Origin: Solihabitans fulvus
Lineage (GTDB): Bacteria; Actinomycetota; Actinomycetes; Mycobacteriales; Pseudonocardiaceae
Length of the DNA stretch: 64,000 nt
Assembly: GCF_008386585.1 (NCBI RefSeq)
Contig: NZ_VUOB01000041.1
Span: forward strand, 327,600 to 391,599
Direction: 5' to 3'
Shown: positions 49,101 to 59,558 of the stretch, in pieces
Numbering within the stretch: position 1 is the first letter of the stretch
Layout of the letters: each line of letters starts with the position of its first letter
Made by a program: the position numbers and the translations under genes
Notes under the pieces: generated by a model
What the model was told of the DNA's origin: nothing
Database searches by the model: none
What the model saw: the letters and a program-made list of their open reading frames with translations, nothing else

Positions 49101-49291
49101 GTACTCAACAGGCTTGGCGCAAGAGCAGCTACTCCGGCAACGAGAACAACTGCGTGGAGCTGGTCGTCCGCTCCGCCGACACGAGCATCCGTGACAGCAA
49201 GCAGCCAGCTGCGGGAACGCTGACGTTCGGCCGCGAGCCGTTCGCGGTCTTCCTGGCGTCCATCAAGGCTGGCGACCTGCACCAGTACTGA
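49097..49291 (+). CDS. DUF397-domain small protein
   Basis: 64 residues, ATG overlapping the regulator stop (ATGA). The DUF397 hallmarks are WRKSSYSGNENNCVEL, then IRDSKQPAAGTLTF. These proteins act with XRE-DUF5753 regulators as partner or anti-regulator. Coupling to the upstream gene argues that the two proteins are made in balance. Confidence 0.9.
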   Translation: MSTQQAWRKSSYSGNENNCVELVVRSADTSIRDSKQPAAGTLTFGREPFAVFLASIKAGDLHQY

Positions 49292-49298
49292 GGGAGTC

Positions 49299-49541
49299 AT
49301 GGGAACTCAGCAGATTTGGCGCAAGTCCAGCCACACCGGCAACGAGAACAACTGCGTGGAGCTGGCTTGGCGTAAGGCCAGTCGTACTGAAGGCAACAAC
49401 AACTGCGTGGAGGTGGCGCACGTTCCCGGCGTGGCCGCCGTGCGCGACTCGAAGAACCCGAGCGGTCCGGTCCTGAGCTTCACCCAGGCCGAGCTGGTCG
49501 GCTTCCTCTCGGCCGTCAAGGCACACCGCTTCGACGGCTGA
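49299..49541 (+). CDS. DUF397 protein with duplicated N-terminal motif
   Basis: 80 residues, 7 bases after the previous gene. The motif WRKSS-GNENNCVEL occurs and is then repeated in altered form (WRKASRTEGNNNCVEVA) before the standard RDSKNPSGPVLSFT end. The repeat adds about 16 residues to the usual 64 and looks like a slip duplication. Confidence 0.88.
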   Translation: MGTQQIWRKSSHTGNENNCVELAWRKASRTEGNNNCVEVAHVPGVAAVRDSKNPSGPVLSFTQAELVGFLSAVKAHRFDG

Positions 49542-49662
49542 ACCGAACCGACCGCACAGCGCCCATGGTGCCGAGCGAGTCCGGCATCATGGGCACTGTG
49601 CTGTCCTGCGCCGGGCTTCGTGAGCGGTCGTCGCCCAGACCGGTGATGGAGGCGAATTCACC

Positions 49663-49863
49663 ATGATCGACATAGCTGATGCGAGCTGGAAGAAGTCAAG
49701 TAAGTCGGGGTCGACCTCGGAATGTGTTGAGGTCGCTCGGCTGAAGACCGTGGGCGCACTGCGTGACTCGAAGAACCCCGCCGGTCCGGTCCTGGTGTTT
49801 CCGTTAGCGCAACTCGGCCGGTTCCTGGCCGGTGCGCGCGCTGGTCAGTTTCAGCACGGCTGA
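49663..49863 (+). CDS. DUF397-domain small protein, third copy
   Basis: 66 residues (WKKSSKSGSTSECVEVARL, LRDSKNPAGPVLVFP). It is 121 bases after the second copy and may have its own promoter. It is more divergent than the first two. A terminator follows. Confidence 0.88.
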   Translation: MIDIADASWKKSSKSGSTSECVEVARLKTVGALRDSKNPAGPVLVFPLAQLGRFLAGARAGQFQHG

Positions 49864-49893
49864 CTTGAGGTAGCGCCCACCCGGCAAACACCA

Positions 49894-49936
49894 GTGGGCC
49901 CGTGGCAGCGGACGAACTCCGGTGCCACGGGCCCAC
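49894..49936. terminator. Terminator between convergent genes
   Basis: A perfect 14-bp stem (49894-49907 with 49923-49936) and a 15-nt loop between the last DUF397 gene and the redoxin gene. Confidence 0.85.
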
Positions 49937-49953
49937 CGCCGTCCCACGTTCGC

Positions 49954-50490
49954 TCATGCCGGTGCGCGGGCCGGCAGTTCCAGCGGAACCCGTTCGTAGG
50001 TGACGATCGGACTGCCGCCATCGTTCGGGCCGACCAGCGACACGACCGGGAACGCCGTGACCCGGAACGCCCTGCACAGCGGCCCCCGCGAGTTCCGCTC
50101 GACCACGACCCGTGCCACCGGAACCAGTTCCTCGGTGAAACGCTCAGCGCCCGATTCGCCGACGATGACGGCCAGTGTCCGCGCCCGGCCGCCGGGCATC
50201 TCCCGCGCGAATTCCACGAACTTGGGCAGCGTCTCCTCGCACGGCCGGCTGGTGGTGGAGAAGAACGCCACCAGCGTCTCGTCGTCGAACATGTCCTGGT
50301 TGACGCCGATGCCGTCCACGGTCGACGTTGCGAACGGCGCAACGGGATCGCCTACGCCGGGCGCGGGTCTGCGGCTGTCCTTCCTCGTCGGCGGGTCGGT
50401 GCGCCCTCGCCTGATCGCGTCGAGCGTGCAGACCAGGTCCACGGCGCACAGCGCGCCGATCAGCGTCACGGTCAGGATCAGGGCGTCCAT
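49954..50490 (-). CDS. Membrane-anchored thioredoxin-like protein with a single active Cys
   Basis: 178 residues. An N-terminal TM helix (about 1-22) anchors it, and residues about 45-170 have a thioredoxin fold: FFSTTSRPCEETLP in the active-site position, then the AFRVTAFPVV cis-Pro block. The first cysteine of CxxC is replaced by S81, leaving only C84, so it cannot act as a normal disulfide oxidoreductase. It resembles MauD/TlpA-like proteins. It may form mixed disulfides or have lost its activity. Confidence 0.8.
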   Translation of the reverse strand: MDALILTVTLIGALCAVDLVCTLDAIRRGRTDPPTRKDSRRPAPGVGDPVAPFATSTVDGIGVNQDMFDDETLVAFFSTTSRPCEETLPKFVEFAREMPGGRARTLAVIVGESGAERFTEELVPVARVVVERNSRGPLCRAFRVTAFPVVSLVGPNDGGSPIVTYERVPLELPARAPA

Positions 50491-50544
50491 GTGCCAGCCT
50501 CGTTTCTCCGTCGGCCACCGCTGCCGGCCTGTCTACCGACGAAA

Positions 50545-50594
50545 CGTTGTCCGGTGTCGGCGGCGCAGCAACGGACAATCAATCTCGGACAACG
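50545..50594. promoter_or_regulatory. Repeated CGGACAA motif in a divergent promoter region
   Basis: CGTTGTCCG (50545-50553) pairs perfectly with CGGACAACG (50586-50594); a third, CGGACAATC (50572-50580), lies 14 bases before the last. They are in the region between the redoxin and STAND genes and may be a regulator site, possibly of the STAND protein's own HTH. Confidence 0.4.
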
Positions 50595-50657
50595 ACGCCG
50601 GGACAGCCGCTCGCGGATGACTCATGATCTGGGGACGCGATCAATGAGGAGCGAGTC

Positions 50658-53600
50658 ATGCCAAGGCCGGAACGTCAGTTGGGTCCCGAGAACGATGTGC
50701 TGCAACGCTTTGCGGCCGACCTGCGGCGATTACGGGAAAGCGCGGGAAGCCCCGGCTATCGGGAGCTGGCTCGGCGGGCGAACTACTCCTCGACGACGCT
50801 GTCGGACGCTGCCGGCGGACGCAGGTTGCCCAGCCTGCCGGTGACGTTGGCCTATGTGGGTGTCTGCGACGGAGACCGGGCGGAATGGGAGGCGCGGTGG
50901 CGCGCGGTGGCCGCCGAACTGGCCCCGACCGAACTTGAGGCCCCCGACAACGACATCCGGGCGCCCTATGTCGGCCTGGCCGCCTTTCAGCCCGAGGACG
51001 CGGATCGGTTCTTCGGCCGGCGGCGACTGGTGGACGAGCTCGTCGCTCGCCTCGGCCAGCGGCGGTTTCTCGCGGTGTTCGGCCCATCGGGCAGCGGCAA
51101 GTCCTCGCTGCTGCGGGCAGGACTGCTGCCGGCGGTCGCCGCCGCCGACAGCGAAACAGACCGCGCGCGGCCGGTACTGCTGTTCACGCCGGGAGAGCAT
51201 CCCCTCCACGAGTGCGCGACGCAGCTGGCGCGGCTGCTCGGCGTGCCGGCGGGCTCGGTGCTCGCGGACCTGATCGCCGACCCGCACCACCTCAATCTCG
51301 CCGTCCGGCAGGCCCTGCTCACCCTGCCGGAGGAGGCGGAACTGCTGATCGTGGTCGATCAGTTCGAGGAGGTCTTCACCCAGTGCGGCGACAGCGGGGA
51401 GCGCACCCAGTTCGTCGCCGCGCTGTTGGCCGCCGCGCAGGCAACCACGAGCCGGGCCCGGGTGGTGCTCGGTGTCCGCGCGGACTTCTACGGCCGGTGC
51501 GCCGAACATCCTGACCTGGTGGAAGCCCTCCAGGACGGTCAGACGCTGGTGGGCGGGATGCAGGCGGAGGAACTGCGCGCGGCGATCACCCAACCGGCGA
51601 TCAGCGCAGGGCTCGCGGTGGAGACCGCGTTGGTGTCCACGATCGTCAGCGAGATGGTCGGGCGGCCCGGCGCGCTTCCACTGATGTCCCACGCGCTGGT
51701 GGAGACCTGGCGCCGACGCAGGGGCAACACCCTGACGCTGGCCGGCTACCAGGCGGCCGGGGCGATCGAGGGCGCGGTGGCGCAGACCGCCGAACGGACC
51801 CACACCGCCCTGGATCCCGCGCGGCAGCAGGTGGCTCGCGAGGTGTTCCTGCGGCTGACCACCCTCGGCGAAGGCACCGACGACCTCCGACGTCGCGCCA
51901 GACGTGCCGAACTCGACGACATCGACCCGGCCGCCGCCGAGGTGCTGGACACGTTGGCCAGGGCGCGGTTGCTCACCCTCGGCGAGGAGACCGTCGAGAT
52001 CGCCCACGAGGCCGTCATCCGGTCCTGGCCACGGTTGCGGCACTGGCTGACGCGCGACCGCGACGGCCTGCGCGTGCACCGCCAGCTCACCGAGGCCGCC
52101 AACACCTGGGAGTCGCTTGGCCGCGACCCCGGCGCCCTGTATCGCGGCGTTCAGCTGGACACCGCCTGCGAGTGGAACACCAGGCGGCGCACCAGCCTGA
52201 CCCCGGCCGAACAGCAGTTTCTCGACGCCAGCAGCGCCGCGCGCGTCGGCGAACACCGTGCCACCCAGCGCCGCGCCAGGCGGCTGTGGTCGCTGGTGGC
52301 CGGCATCGCGGTCGTCGCCATGGTCGCCGTGGTCACCAGCGTCGTCGCGGTCCGGCAGACGCAGGCGGCCGAAGACCAGCGGAGTCTCGCGATGTCGCGG
52401 AAGCTGGCCGCCGACTCCGTCGCGATGGCCACGGTCGCGCCGGAGAACTCCATGCTGCTGGCGATCGAGGCGTACCACCAGGCGCCAACCGTGGAAGCCC
52501 GCAGCGCCCTGCTCAGCGCCCAAGGCCAGGCGTTCGAGGCACGACTGACCGGTCACCAGCAGGCCGTCGTCTCGGTGGCGTTCAATCCGGACGGGCACAC
52601 GCTGGCTACCGCGAGCCTGGACGGGACGGTGAAGCTGTGGGACTCCACGACCCGCCGCACCACCGCGACCTTCGACGCCACCACGACGTCCGGCTTCACC
52701 GGCCGCGTGTTGGCGTTCAGCCCAGACGGCCACACCCTCGCCACGAACAGCCGGGACGGCGCCGTGGCACTGTGGGATGTCACGACACAACGTCAACGCT
52801 CGACCATCGGCGATCACGTCCATGTGAACACGGCCGCGACGTTCAGCCCCGACGGGCGCACGGTGGCCCTGGGAACCGTGCGCGGAGTGGTGAATCTGTG
52901 GGATCTCGTCACCGGCACCGAAACGGAACTGTCCGGCGGCAACGGTTTCGTGGGTGACGCGGCTTTCAGTCCCGACGGCCGCCTGCTCGCCGCAGAAGAT
53001 GCGAGCGGCGCCGTGCAGCTGTGGGAGGTCGGATCCCATGCCGCGACGACGCTCCAGGCCGGACACTCCGCCGCCGGCCTGGGCTCCGGGCTGGCGTTCA
53101 GCCCGGACGGACGCCTGTTGGCCGTCGGCGGAGCGGACGGCGTCAGGCTCTGGGATCCGGCCAGCCGCCAGGAGATCCCCGGCTTGTCCGATCACAGCGG
53201 CACGGTCCTGGATCTCGCCTTCGGTCCCGACGGACGCACGCTCGTCTCGCTCGGCCGCAACGTCGGCCTGTGGGATGTGCAGTCCCGCCAGGAGATCAGG
53301 GTCCTGGCCAGGAATGACGACGTCGCGCACGGCGTGGCGGTCAGCCCCGACGGGCACACCGTGGCCGCTGGCGGCAGCGGAAACGCCGTGACGTTGTGGG
53401 ATCTTCGCGGCCCGGTGCTGACCTCGCATCCGGTGTCGGCGGATAGCCCGCGCGACGCCGCTCCCGTCGCGTTCGGCCCTGACGGGCGGACCCTGGCGGT
53501 CGGCGGCCACACCGGAGGAGTGGAGCTGTGGGACCTGAGTTCCCGCACCAGCACCGCAATACCCGTCGGCGACCGCGCCTTCGTCTACGGACTGACCTTC

Positions 53601-54320
53601 GGTCCCGACGGCCGCAGTCTGGTCGTCGGCAGCCGCAGTCTGGTCGGCCGTGATGGCATCACGCACGGACAGGTCGACTTGTGGGACGTCACCTCCAGCC
53701 GCGACGTCGCCACGTACCCGGCCCCCTACGATTCGGTCGGCGTGATGTTCGATCCTGACGGACATGCCCTCGTCGCCACGGGCACCGTCGGACTGGTGGG
53801 GTTGACGGATGTGGCGACCAGGGAGGAGATCGCCGTCCAGACCGACGAGAAGGGCGCCGTCTCCGGTGCGGCGCTCGGTCTCGACGGCCACACCCTGGCC
53901 GTCTCCGGCGCCGGCCAGGCGAGCAACGACGGGTCGGTGGAGGTCTGGAATGTCCAGACTCGGCAGCGGATCGCGACCTTGGCGGGCCACGAGGGAGTCA
54001 TCGCCGGAGTGGCGTTGAGTCCGGACGGTCGCACCGTCGCGGCCGGGAGCCAGGACGGAACCGTGCACCTGTGGGATGTCGCCATGCAGCAGGAAACCGC
54101 TGTCCTCACCGGCCACACGGGCGCGGTGTCTGCCCTGGCGTTCAGCGCCGACGGGCACACCCTCGCCACCAGCGGCCACGACGGCGCGGTGCGGCTGTGG
54201 GACCTCGACGTCAACCACGTCCGCGATCGCCTGTGCCGCACGGTTCTTGACAACACCACCGCGGAGCAGCGCGGCAGGCTCGTGCCAGACGGTTCCCTGC
54301 CGCAGTGCGGGACCCGGTGA
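50658..54320 (+). CDS. HTH-STAND NTPase-TM-WD40 protein
   Basis: 1220 residues from the ATG at 50658 with GAGGAG 9 bases upstream. Order: XRE-like HTH (about 12-75, RELARRANYSSTTLSDAAGG), nSTAND1 ATPase with Walker A FGPSGSGKSSLLRAG (K148) and Walker B LLIVVDQFEEVF (D234), one TM helix (about 545-567), then 13 WD40-type repeats (about 630-1200, each ending LWD or a variant). Family knowledge: STAND proteins are signal-triggered switches, and WD40 is the sensing part. The TM helix between an HTH and an extracellular-looking propeller is unusual and suggests transmembrane signalling to DNA. Defence is possible but no effector is fused. Confidence 0.9.
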   Translation: MPRPERQLGPENDVLQRFAADLRRLRESAGSPGYRELARRANYSSTTLSDAAGGRRLPSLPVTLAYVGVCDGDRAEWEARWRAVAAELAPTELEAPDNDIRAPYVGLAAFQPEDADRFFGRRRLVDELVARLGQRRFLAVFGPSGSGKSSLLRAGLLPAVAAADSETDRARPVLLFTPGEHPLHECATQLARLLGVPAGSVLADLIADPHHLNLAVRQALLTLPEEAELLIVVDQFEEVFTQCGDSGERTQFVAALLAAAQATTSRARVVLGVRADFYGRCAEHPDLVEALQDGQTLVGGMQAEELRAAITQPAISAGLAVETALVSTIVSEMVGRPGALPLMSHALVETWRRRRGNTLTLAGYQAAGAIEGAVAQTAERTHTALDPARQQVAREVFLRLTTLGEGTDDLRRRARRAELDDIDPAAAEVLDTLARARLLTLGEETVEIAHEAVIRSWPRLRHWLTRDRDGLRVHRQLTEAANTWESLGRDPGALYRGVQLDTACEWNTRRRTSLTPAEQQFLDASSAARVGEHRATQRRARRLWSLVAGIAVVAMVAVVTSVVAVRQTQAAEDQRSLAMSRKLAADSVAMATVAPENSMLLAIEAYHQAPTVEARSALLSAQGQAFEARLTGHQQAVVSVAFNPDGHTLATASLDGTVKLWDSTTRRTTATFDATTTSGFTGRVLAFSPDGHTLATNSRDGAVALWDVTTQRQRSTIGDHVHVNTAATFSPDGRTVALGTVRGVVNLWDLVTGTETELSGGNGFVGDAAFSPDGRLLAAEDASGAVQLWEVGSHAATTLQAGHSAAGLGSGLAFSPDGRLLAVGGADGVRLWDPASRQEIPGLSDHSGTVLDLAFGPDGRTLVSLGRNVGLWDVQSRQEIRVLARNDDVAHGVAVSPDGHTVAAGGSGNAVTLWDLRGPVLTSHPVSADSPRDAAPVAFGPDGRTLAVGGHTGGVELWDLSSRTSTAIPVGDRAFVYGLTFGPDGRSLVVGSRSLVGRDGITHGQVDLWDVTSSRDVATYPAPYDSVGVMFDPDGHALVATGTVGLVGLTDVATREEIAVQTDEKGAVSGAALGLDGHTLAVSGAGQASNDGSVEVWNVQTRQRIATLAGHEGVIAGVALSPDGRTVAAGSQDGTVHLWDVAMQQETAVLTGHTGAVSALAFSADGHTLATSGHDGAVRLWDLDVNHVRDRLCRTVLDNTTAEQRGRLVPDGSLPQCGTR

Positions 54321-54341
54321 CGCGAAACGGTCCAGTGACGC

Positions 54342-54377
54342 GAATCGGCTCCCGGGAGTGCACCCGGGAGCCGATTC
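54342..54377. terminator. Bidirectional terminator
   Basis: A perfect 15-bp stem (54342-54356 with 54363-54377) and a 6-nt loop between the convergent STAND and fadB-like genes. Confidence 0.87.
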
Positions 54378-54398
54378 ACGCATAGGCCGTGTCCCGAC

Positions 54399-56555
54399 CT
54401 ACAGGCTCTCGCCCCGCTTTGCCTTCTCCCGCAACGAGGCCGGCGGACGGAACCGCTCCCCGTACGTGTCGGCCAGGTAGTCCGCGCGCTCGACGAACGC
54501 GGCAGGGCCGTAGCTGTTCACGAACTGCACCGCGCCGCCCGTCCACGGGGCGAAGCCGATGCCGAAGATGCTGCCGACGTTCGCGTCCCGGACCGAGGTC
54601 AGCACCTGTTCGTCCAGGCACCGCAACGTTTCCAGCGACTGCACGAACAGCAGCCGGTCCACCACGTCCTGCTCGCCGACGCCGCCGCCGTCCTTGGTGA
54701 ACCGCTCGACCAGCCCCGGCCACAGGTGCTTGGGACCGTCAGCCGGGTACTCGTAGAACCCCGCCCCGCCGGCCTTTCCGGTGCGCCCCAACTCGTGCAC
54801 CATCTGCTCAAGCACGCCGAACGCCGGATGGTCCGTCAGCGCCGCCGCCGCCTCGGTGTCGGGCTGGTCGGCCAGGTCCGCCATGGTCTGCTCGCGGATC
54901 TTCAACGGCAGCGTCAGCGTCACCTCGTCGGACACCGCGAGCGGGCCGACCGGCATCCCGGCCTTGCGCGCCACGTTCTCCACCAGCGCGGGGTGCACGC
55001 CCTCGGCCACCATCGCGATGCCCTCGGTGATGTAGGTGGCGAACGTCCGCGAGGTGAAGAAACCCCTGCTGTCGTTGACGACGATCGGTGTCTTCCTGAT
55101 CTGCAACACGTAGTCGAACGCCATGGCCAGCGTCGCGTCCGAGGTCCGCTCGCCGCGAATGATCTCCACCAGCGGCATCCGGTGCACCGGCGAGAAGAAG
55201 TGCAGCCCGATGAACCGTTCCTGGTCGGCCACCGAGGTGGCCAGGCCGGTGATCGGCAGCGTCGAGGTGTTCGAGGCGATCACCGCGTCGGGCAGCGCCG
55301 CGCCCTCCGCCGCCGCGAGCACCGCGCCCTTGAGCTCCCGGTTCTCGAACACCGCCTCGATGACCAGGTCGCAGCCCGCGAGGTCCGCGTCGGCGTCTGT
55401 GGTGGTGATGCGGCCGAGCACGGCGTCGCGCTTGTCGGGAGTCAGCCTGCCCTTGGCGACCTGGCCGTCCAGGATCGCCGCGATCCCGGCCTTGCCCTTC
55501 GCGGCGGCCTCGGCCGACACGTCCTTGAGCACGACCTCGATGCCAGCCTCGGCGCTGACCTGCGCGATGCCGGCGCCCATCATCCCGGCCCCGAGCACGC
55601 CGACCTTCGACGTCACGCGCTTGTCGAACCCGTCCGGCCGCGAGCCGCCCGCGTTGACCTCGTTGAGCTGGAACCACAACGTGCCGATCATGTTCTTCGC
55701 GACCTGACCCGACGCCAGCTCGATGAAGTACCGCGCCTCGACCTGCAACGCCGTCTCGAAGTCCAGCAGCGCGCCCTCGACGGCCGCCGCCATGATCTTC
55801 TCCGGCGCCGGGTAGACCCCGTGCGTCCGCTTGCGCAGCACGGCGGGCGCGGCGGACAGCAGCTGCGTCACGTTCGGGTCGCCGGGCGTCAGGCCGGGCA
55901 CCGCGTATCCCGGCTGGTCCCAGGGCTGCTTCGGCTCCGGGTTGGCCCTGATCCACTCCCGCGCCTTGGCCAGCAACTCCTCGGCGTCGGCGGCCAGCTC
56001 GTGCACGATGCCGGCCTTGACCGCCTTCGCCGGCCGCAACTGCTTGCCCTCCATCAACAACGGCAGCGCCGCCTGCACGCCGAGCAGCCGCACCATCCTG
56101 GTCACGCCGCCGCCACCGGGCAGCAGGCCCAGCGTCGCCTCGGGCAGCCCCAGCTTGATTCCGTCGGAATCAAGGCTGATCCGGTGATGGCAGGCCAGCG
56201 CGATCTCCAGCCCGCCGCCGAGCGCGCTGCCGTTGATCGCGGCGACCACCGGGCGGCCGAGCGTCTCGAGGCGCCGCAGCTGTCCCTTGACCTCCGCGAG
56301 GAACCCGCCGAACTCCTCGGCGTTGTCCCTGGTGACCTGGATCAGCAGGTTGAGGTCGCCGCCGGCGAAGAAGGTCTTCTTCGCGGAGGTGACGATCACG
56401 CCGGTGATCTCGTCCCGCTCGGCGGTGAGCCGGTCCACCGCCGCGCCCATGGCCTCGTGGTACTCGGCGTTCATCACGTTCGCCGAGCCGGACATGTCCA
56501 TGGTGAGGGTGACGATGCCCTCGGCGTCCCGCTCGTACCGGATCGCGTCGCTCAT
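54399..56555 (-). CDS. fadB: Fatty-acid oxidation multifunctional protein (FadB/FadJ-like)
   Basis: 718 residues from the ATG at 56555, two bases after the thiolase stop. An enoyl-CoA hydratase domain (about 15-200: GSALGGGLEIALACHH oxyanion region and LGLPEATLGLLPGGGG) is followed by a 3-hydroxyacyl-CoA dehydrogenase Rossmann domain (VGVLGAGMMGAGIAQ, about 320) and its C-terminal domain (IGLHFFSPVHRMPLVEII). It hydrates trans-2-enoyl-CoA and oxidises 3-hydroxyacyl-CoA with NAD. It is co-transcribed with the thiolase, giving three steps of beta-oxidation. Confidence 0.95.
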   Translation of the reverse strand: MSDAIRYERDAEGIVTLTMDMSGSANVMNAEYHEAMGAAVDRLTAERDEITGVIVTSAKKTFFAGGDLNLLIQVTRDNAEEFGGFLAEVKGQLRRLETLGRPVVAAINGSALGGGLEIALACHHRISLDSDGIKLGLPEATLGLLPGGGGVTRMVRLLGVQAALPLLMEGKQLRPAKAVKAGIVHELAADAEELLAKAREWIRANPEPKQPWDQPGYAVPGLTPGDPNVTQLLSAAPAVLRKRTHGVYPAPEKIMAAAVEGALLDFETALQVEARYFIELASGQVAKNMIGTLWFQLNEVNAGGSRPDGFDKRVTSKVGVLGAGMMGAGIAQVSAEAGIEVVLKDVSAEAAAKGKAGIAAILDGQVAKGRLTPDKRDAVLGRITTTDADADLAGCDLVIEAVFENRELKGAVLAAAEGAALPDAVIASNTSTLPITGLATSVADQERFIGLHFFSPVHRMPLVEIIRGERTSDATLAMAFDYVLQIRKTPIVVNDSRGFFTSRTFATYITEGIAMVAEGVHPALVENVARKAGMPVGPLAVSDEVTLTLPLKIREQTMADLADQPDTEAAAALTDHPAFGVLEQMVHELGRTGKAGGAGFYEYPADGPKHLWPGLVERFTKDGGGVGEQDVVDRLLFVQSLETLRCLDEQVLTSVRDANVGSIFGIGFAPWTGGAVQFVNSYGPAAFVERADYLADTYGERFRPPASLREKAKRGESL

Positions 56556-56557
56556 CC

Positions 56558-57760
<1,203 letters not shown>

Positions 57761-57952
57761 CACGAATCTCCCGATTGGCTCGGCTGATGGGTCCACGGTA
57801 GGCAGCAGGGGCGCGTGCGCCCATGACCGCGCGGGGCGCGCCGGGTGACCGTTTCGATCAGGCGGCCGCGTCGGGGCCGCCTCCCGTCGTATGGCGGGGA
57901 TACGACGCACGCCCGACGACGCGACCACGACCCGAGTTCGATCATCGTCCGC

Positions 57953-59545
57953 ATGGTCGACAACTGGTTACTGAAGCTCACGGCGGCTCTTGCCGTCGTG
58001 GTCGGCACGGCGGCGGCACCCGCCGCCGCGGCGTCCGACGACACCACCGTGCACACGGCCGGGGGCTGGGTGCGCGGCACCGTGGCCTCGGACCACCGCT
58101 CCTTCCAGGGAATGCCGTACGCGGCCGCGCCGACCGGCGCGCTGCGCTGGCGGGCCCCGCAGCCTGCCGCGCCGTGGCCCGGCGTGCGCGACGCGACCCG
58201 GCCGGGGCAAGCCTGCCCGCAGTACTACAGCGCGGGCCAGGGTCAGCCGCCGACGCTGCACGGCGACGAGGACTGCCTCTCGGTCAACGTCACGACCCCG
58301 CGCGGGCCCACCGGCCCGCTGCCGGTGCTGGTGTTCGTGCACGGCGGCGGTTTCGTCGGCGGGTCCGGCGCCCTGTACGACCCGACCAGGATGGTCACCA
58401 GGGGCGGGGTCGTCGTGGTGACGCTCAACTACCGCCTCGGCGCGCTCGGCTTCCTCGACCACCCTGCGCTCGACCACCCGGCCATGGGCGATGGGGACGC
58501 CGGCAACTACGGGCTGGCCGACCAGCAGGCCGCGCTGCGCTGGGTCCGGCGCAACATCGCCGCGTTCGGCGGGGACGCCGCAAACGTGACGCTGTGGGGC
58601 GAGTCCGCTGGCGCGTTCAGCACCTGCGCGCAGCTGGCCGCCCCCGGCGCGCGCGGCCTGTTCGACAAGGCGATCGTGCAGAGCGGGCCGTGCGGCAACT
58701 CCTTCGCCACCAGGCAGACCGCCGAGCAGCGCGGCCGCGACACCGCGTCCGGGCTCGGCTGCGTCGACCAGGCAACCGTGGCGGACTGCCTGCGCGGCAA
58801 GCCCGTCGGGGAACTCGCCAGCCTCGGGAACGACCAGGTCTTCCTCGCCCACCGCGACATCGCCGACCTGCCGTGGCTGCCGGTCGCCGGCACCCCCGCC
58901 CTGCCGCTTCAGCCGCCCACCGCGCTGCGGCTGGGCCTGGCCGCCCGCGTCCCGCTGATCCTCGGCGGCACGAGAGACGAGATGCGGGCGTTCGTGGCCG
59001 CGTCCTACGACGGGCGGCGGCAGCCCGTCACCGCGACCCAGTACCCGGAGATCATCCGGACCATGTTCGGCCCTTCGGCCGCCGAAGCGATCCTGGCCAG
59101 GTATCCGGCCGACCGGTATCCGACCCCGAGCCTGGCGCTGGCCACGCTGCTCGGCGACTACGGCGGCATGCTCGGCGCGTGCACCCAGCTCCCGGCGGCC
59201 GACGCGGCGGCGCGGCGCGCCCCGGTGTACTCCTACGAGTTCGCCGAGCCGGACGGCCAGGGGCTGCCGGGGTTCCCGTTCGGCGCGACCCACGGCGACG
59301 ACGTCCGGTACTTCTTCGACAGCACGTATTCGGGCTGGACGCCGCCGCCGCTCACCGAAGCGCAGCAGGCGCTCGCCGGCACGCTGATCGACGAGTGGAC
59401 CGCGTTCGCCCGCACGGGCGCCCCCGGCTGGCCCGCCTACCGTCCCGGCGGGGTCACCCTGTCACTGTCGGCAGGCGGCACCGGGCCGATCGACCTGGCC
59501 GGCGAGCACGACTGCGGGTTCTGGCTGTCCAGGACACCGCGCTAG
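57953..59545 (+). CDS. Secreted type B carboxylesterase
   Basis: 530 residues from the ATG at 57953; a longer frame upstream is unlikely because a signal peptide (LLKLTAALAVVVGTAAAPAA) starts here. The alpha/beta-hydrolase signature includes FVHGGGFVGGSGALYD, nucleophile S218 in WGESAGAFS and catalytic H447 in GATHGDD. Six or more cysteines suggest disulfides. It hydrolyses esters outside the cell; substrate unknown. No ribosome site is seen, so the message may be leaderless. Confidence 0.9.
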   Translation: MVDNWLLKLTAALAVVVGTAAAPAAAASDDTTVHTAGGWVRGTVASDHRSFQGMPYAAAPTGALRWRAPQPAAPWPGVRDATRPGQACPQYYSAGQGQPPTLHGDEDCLSVNVTTPRGPTGPLPVLVFVHGGGFVGGSGALYDPTRMVTRGGVVVVTLNYRLGALGFLDHPALDHPAMGDGDAGNYGLADQQAALRWVRRNIAAFGGDAANVTLWGESAGAFSTCAQLAAPGARGLFDKAIVQSGPCGNSFATRQTAEQRGRDTASGLGCVDQATVADCLRGKPVGELASLGNDQVFLAHRDIADLPWLPVAGTPALPLQPPTALRLGLAARVPLILGGTRDEMRAFVAASYDGRRQPVTATQYPEIIRTMFGPSAAEAILARYPADRYPTPSLALATLLGDYGGMLGACTQLPAADAAARRAPVYSYEFAEPDGQGLPGFPFGATHGDDVRYFFDSTYSGWTPPPLTEAQQALAGTLIDEWTAFARTGAPGWPAYRPGGVTLSLSAGGTGPIDLAGEHDCGFWLSRTPR

Positions 59546-59558
59546 CCAGGACGCCGAA

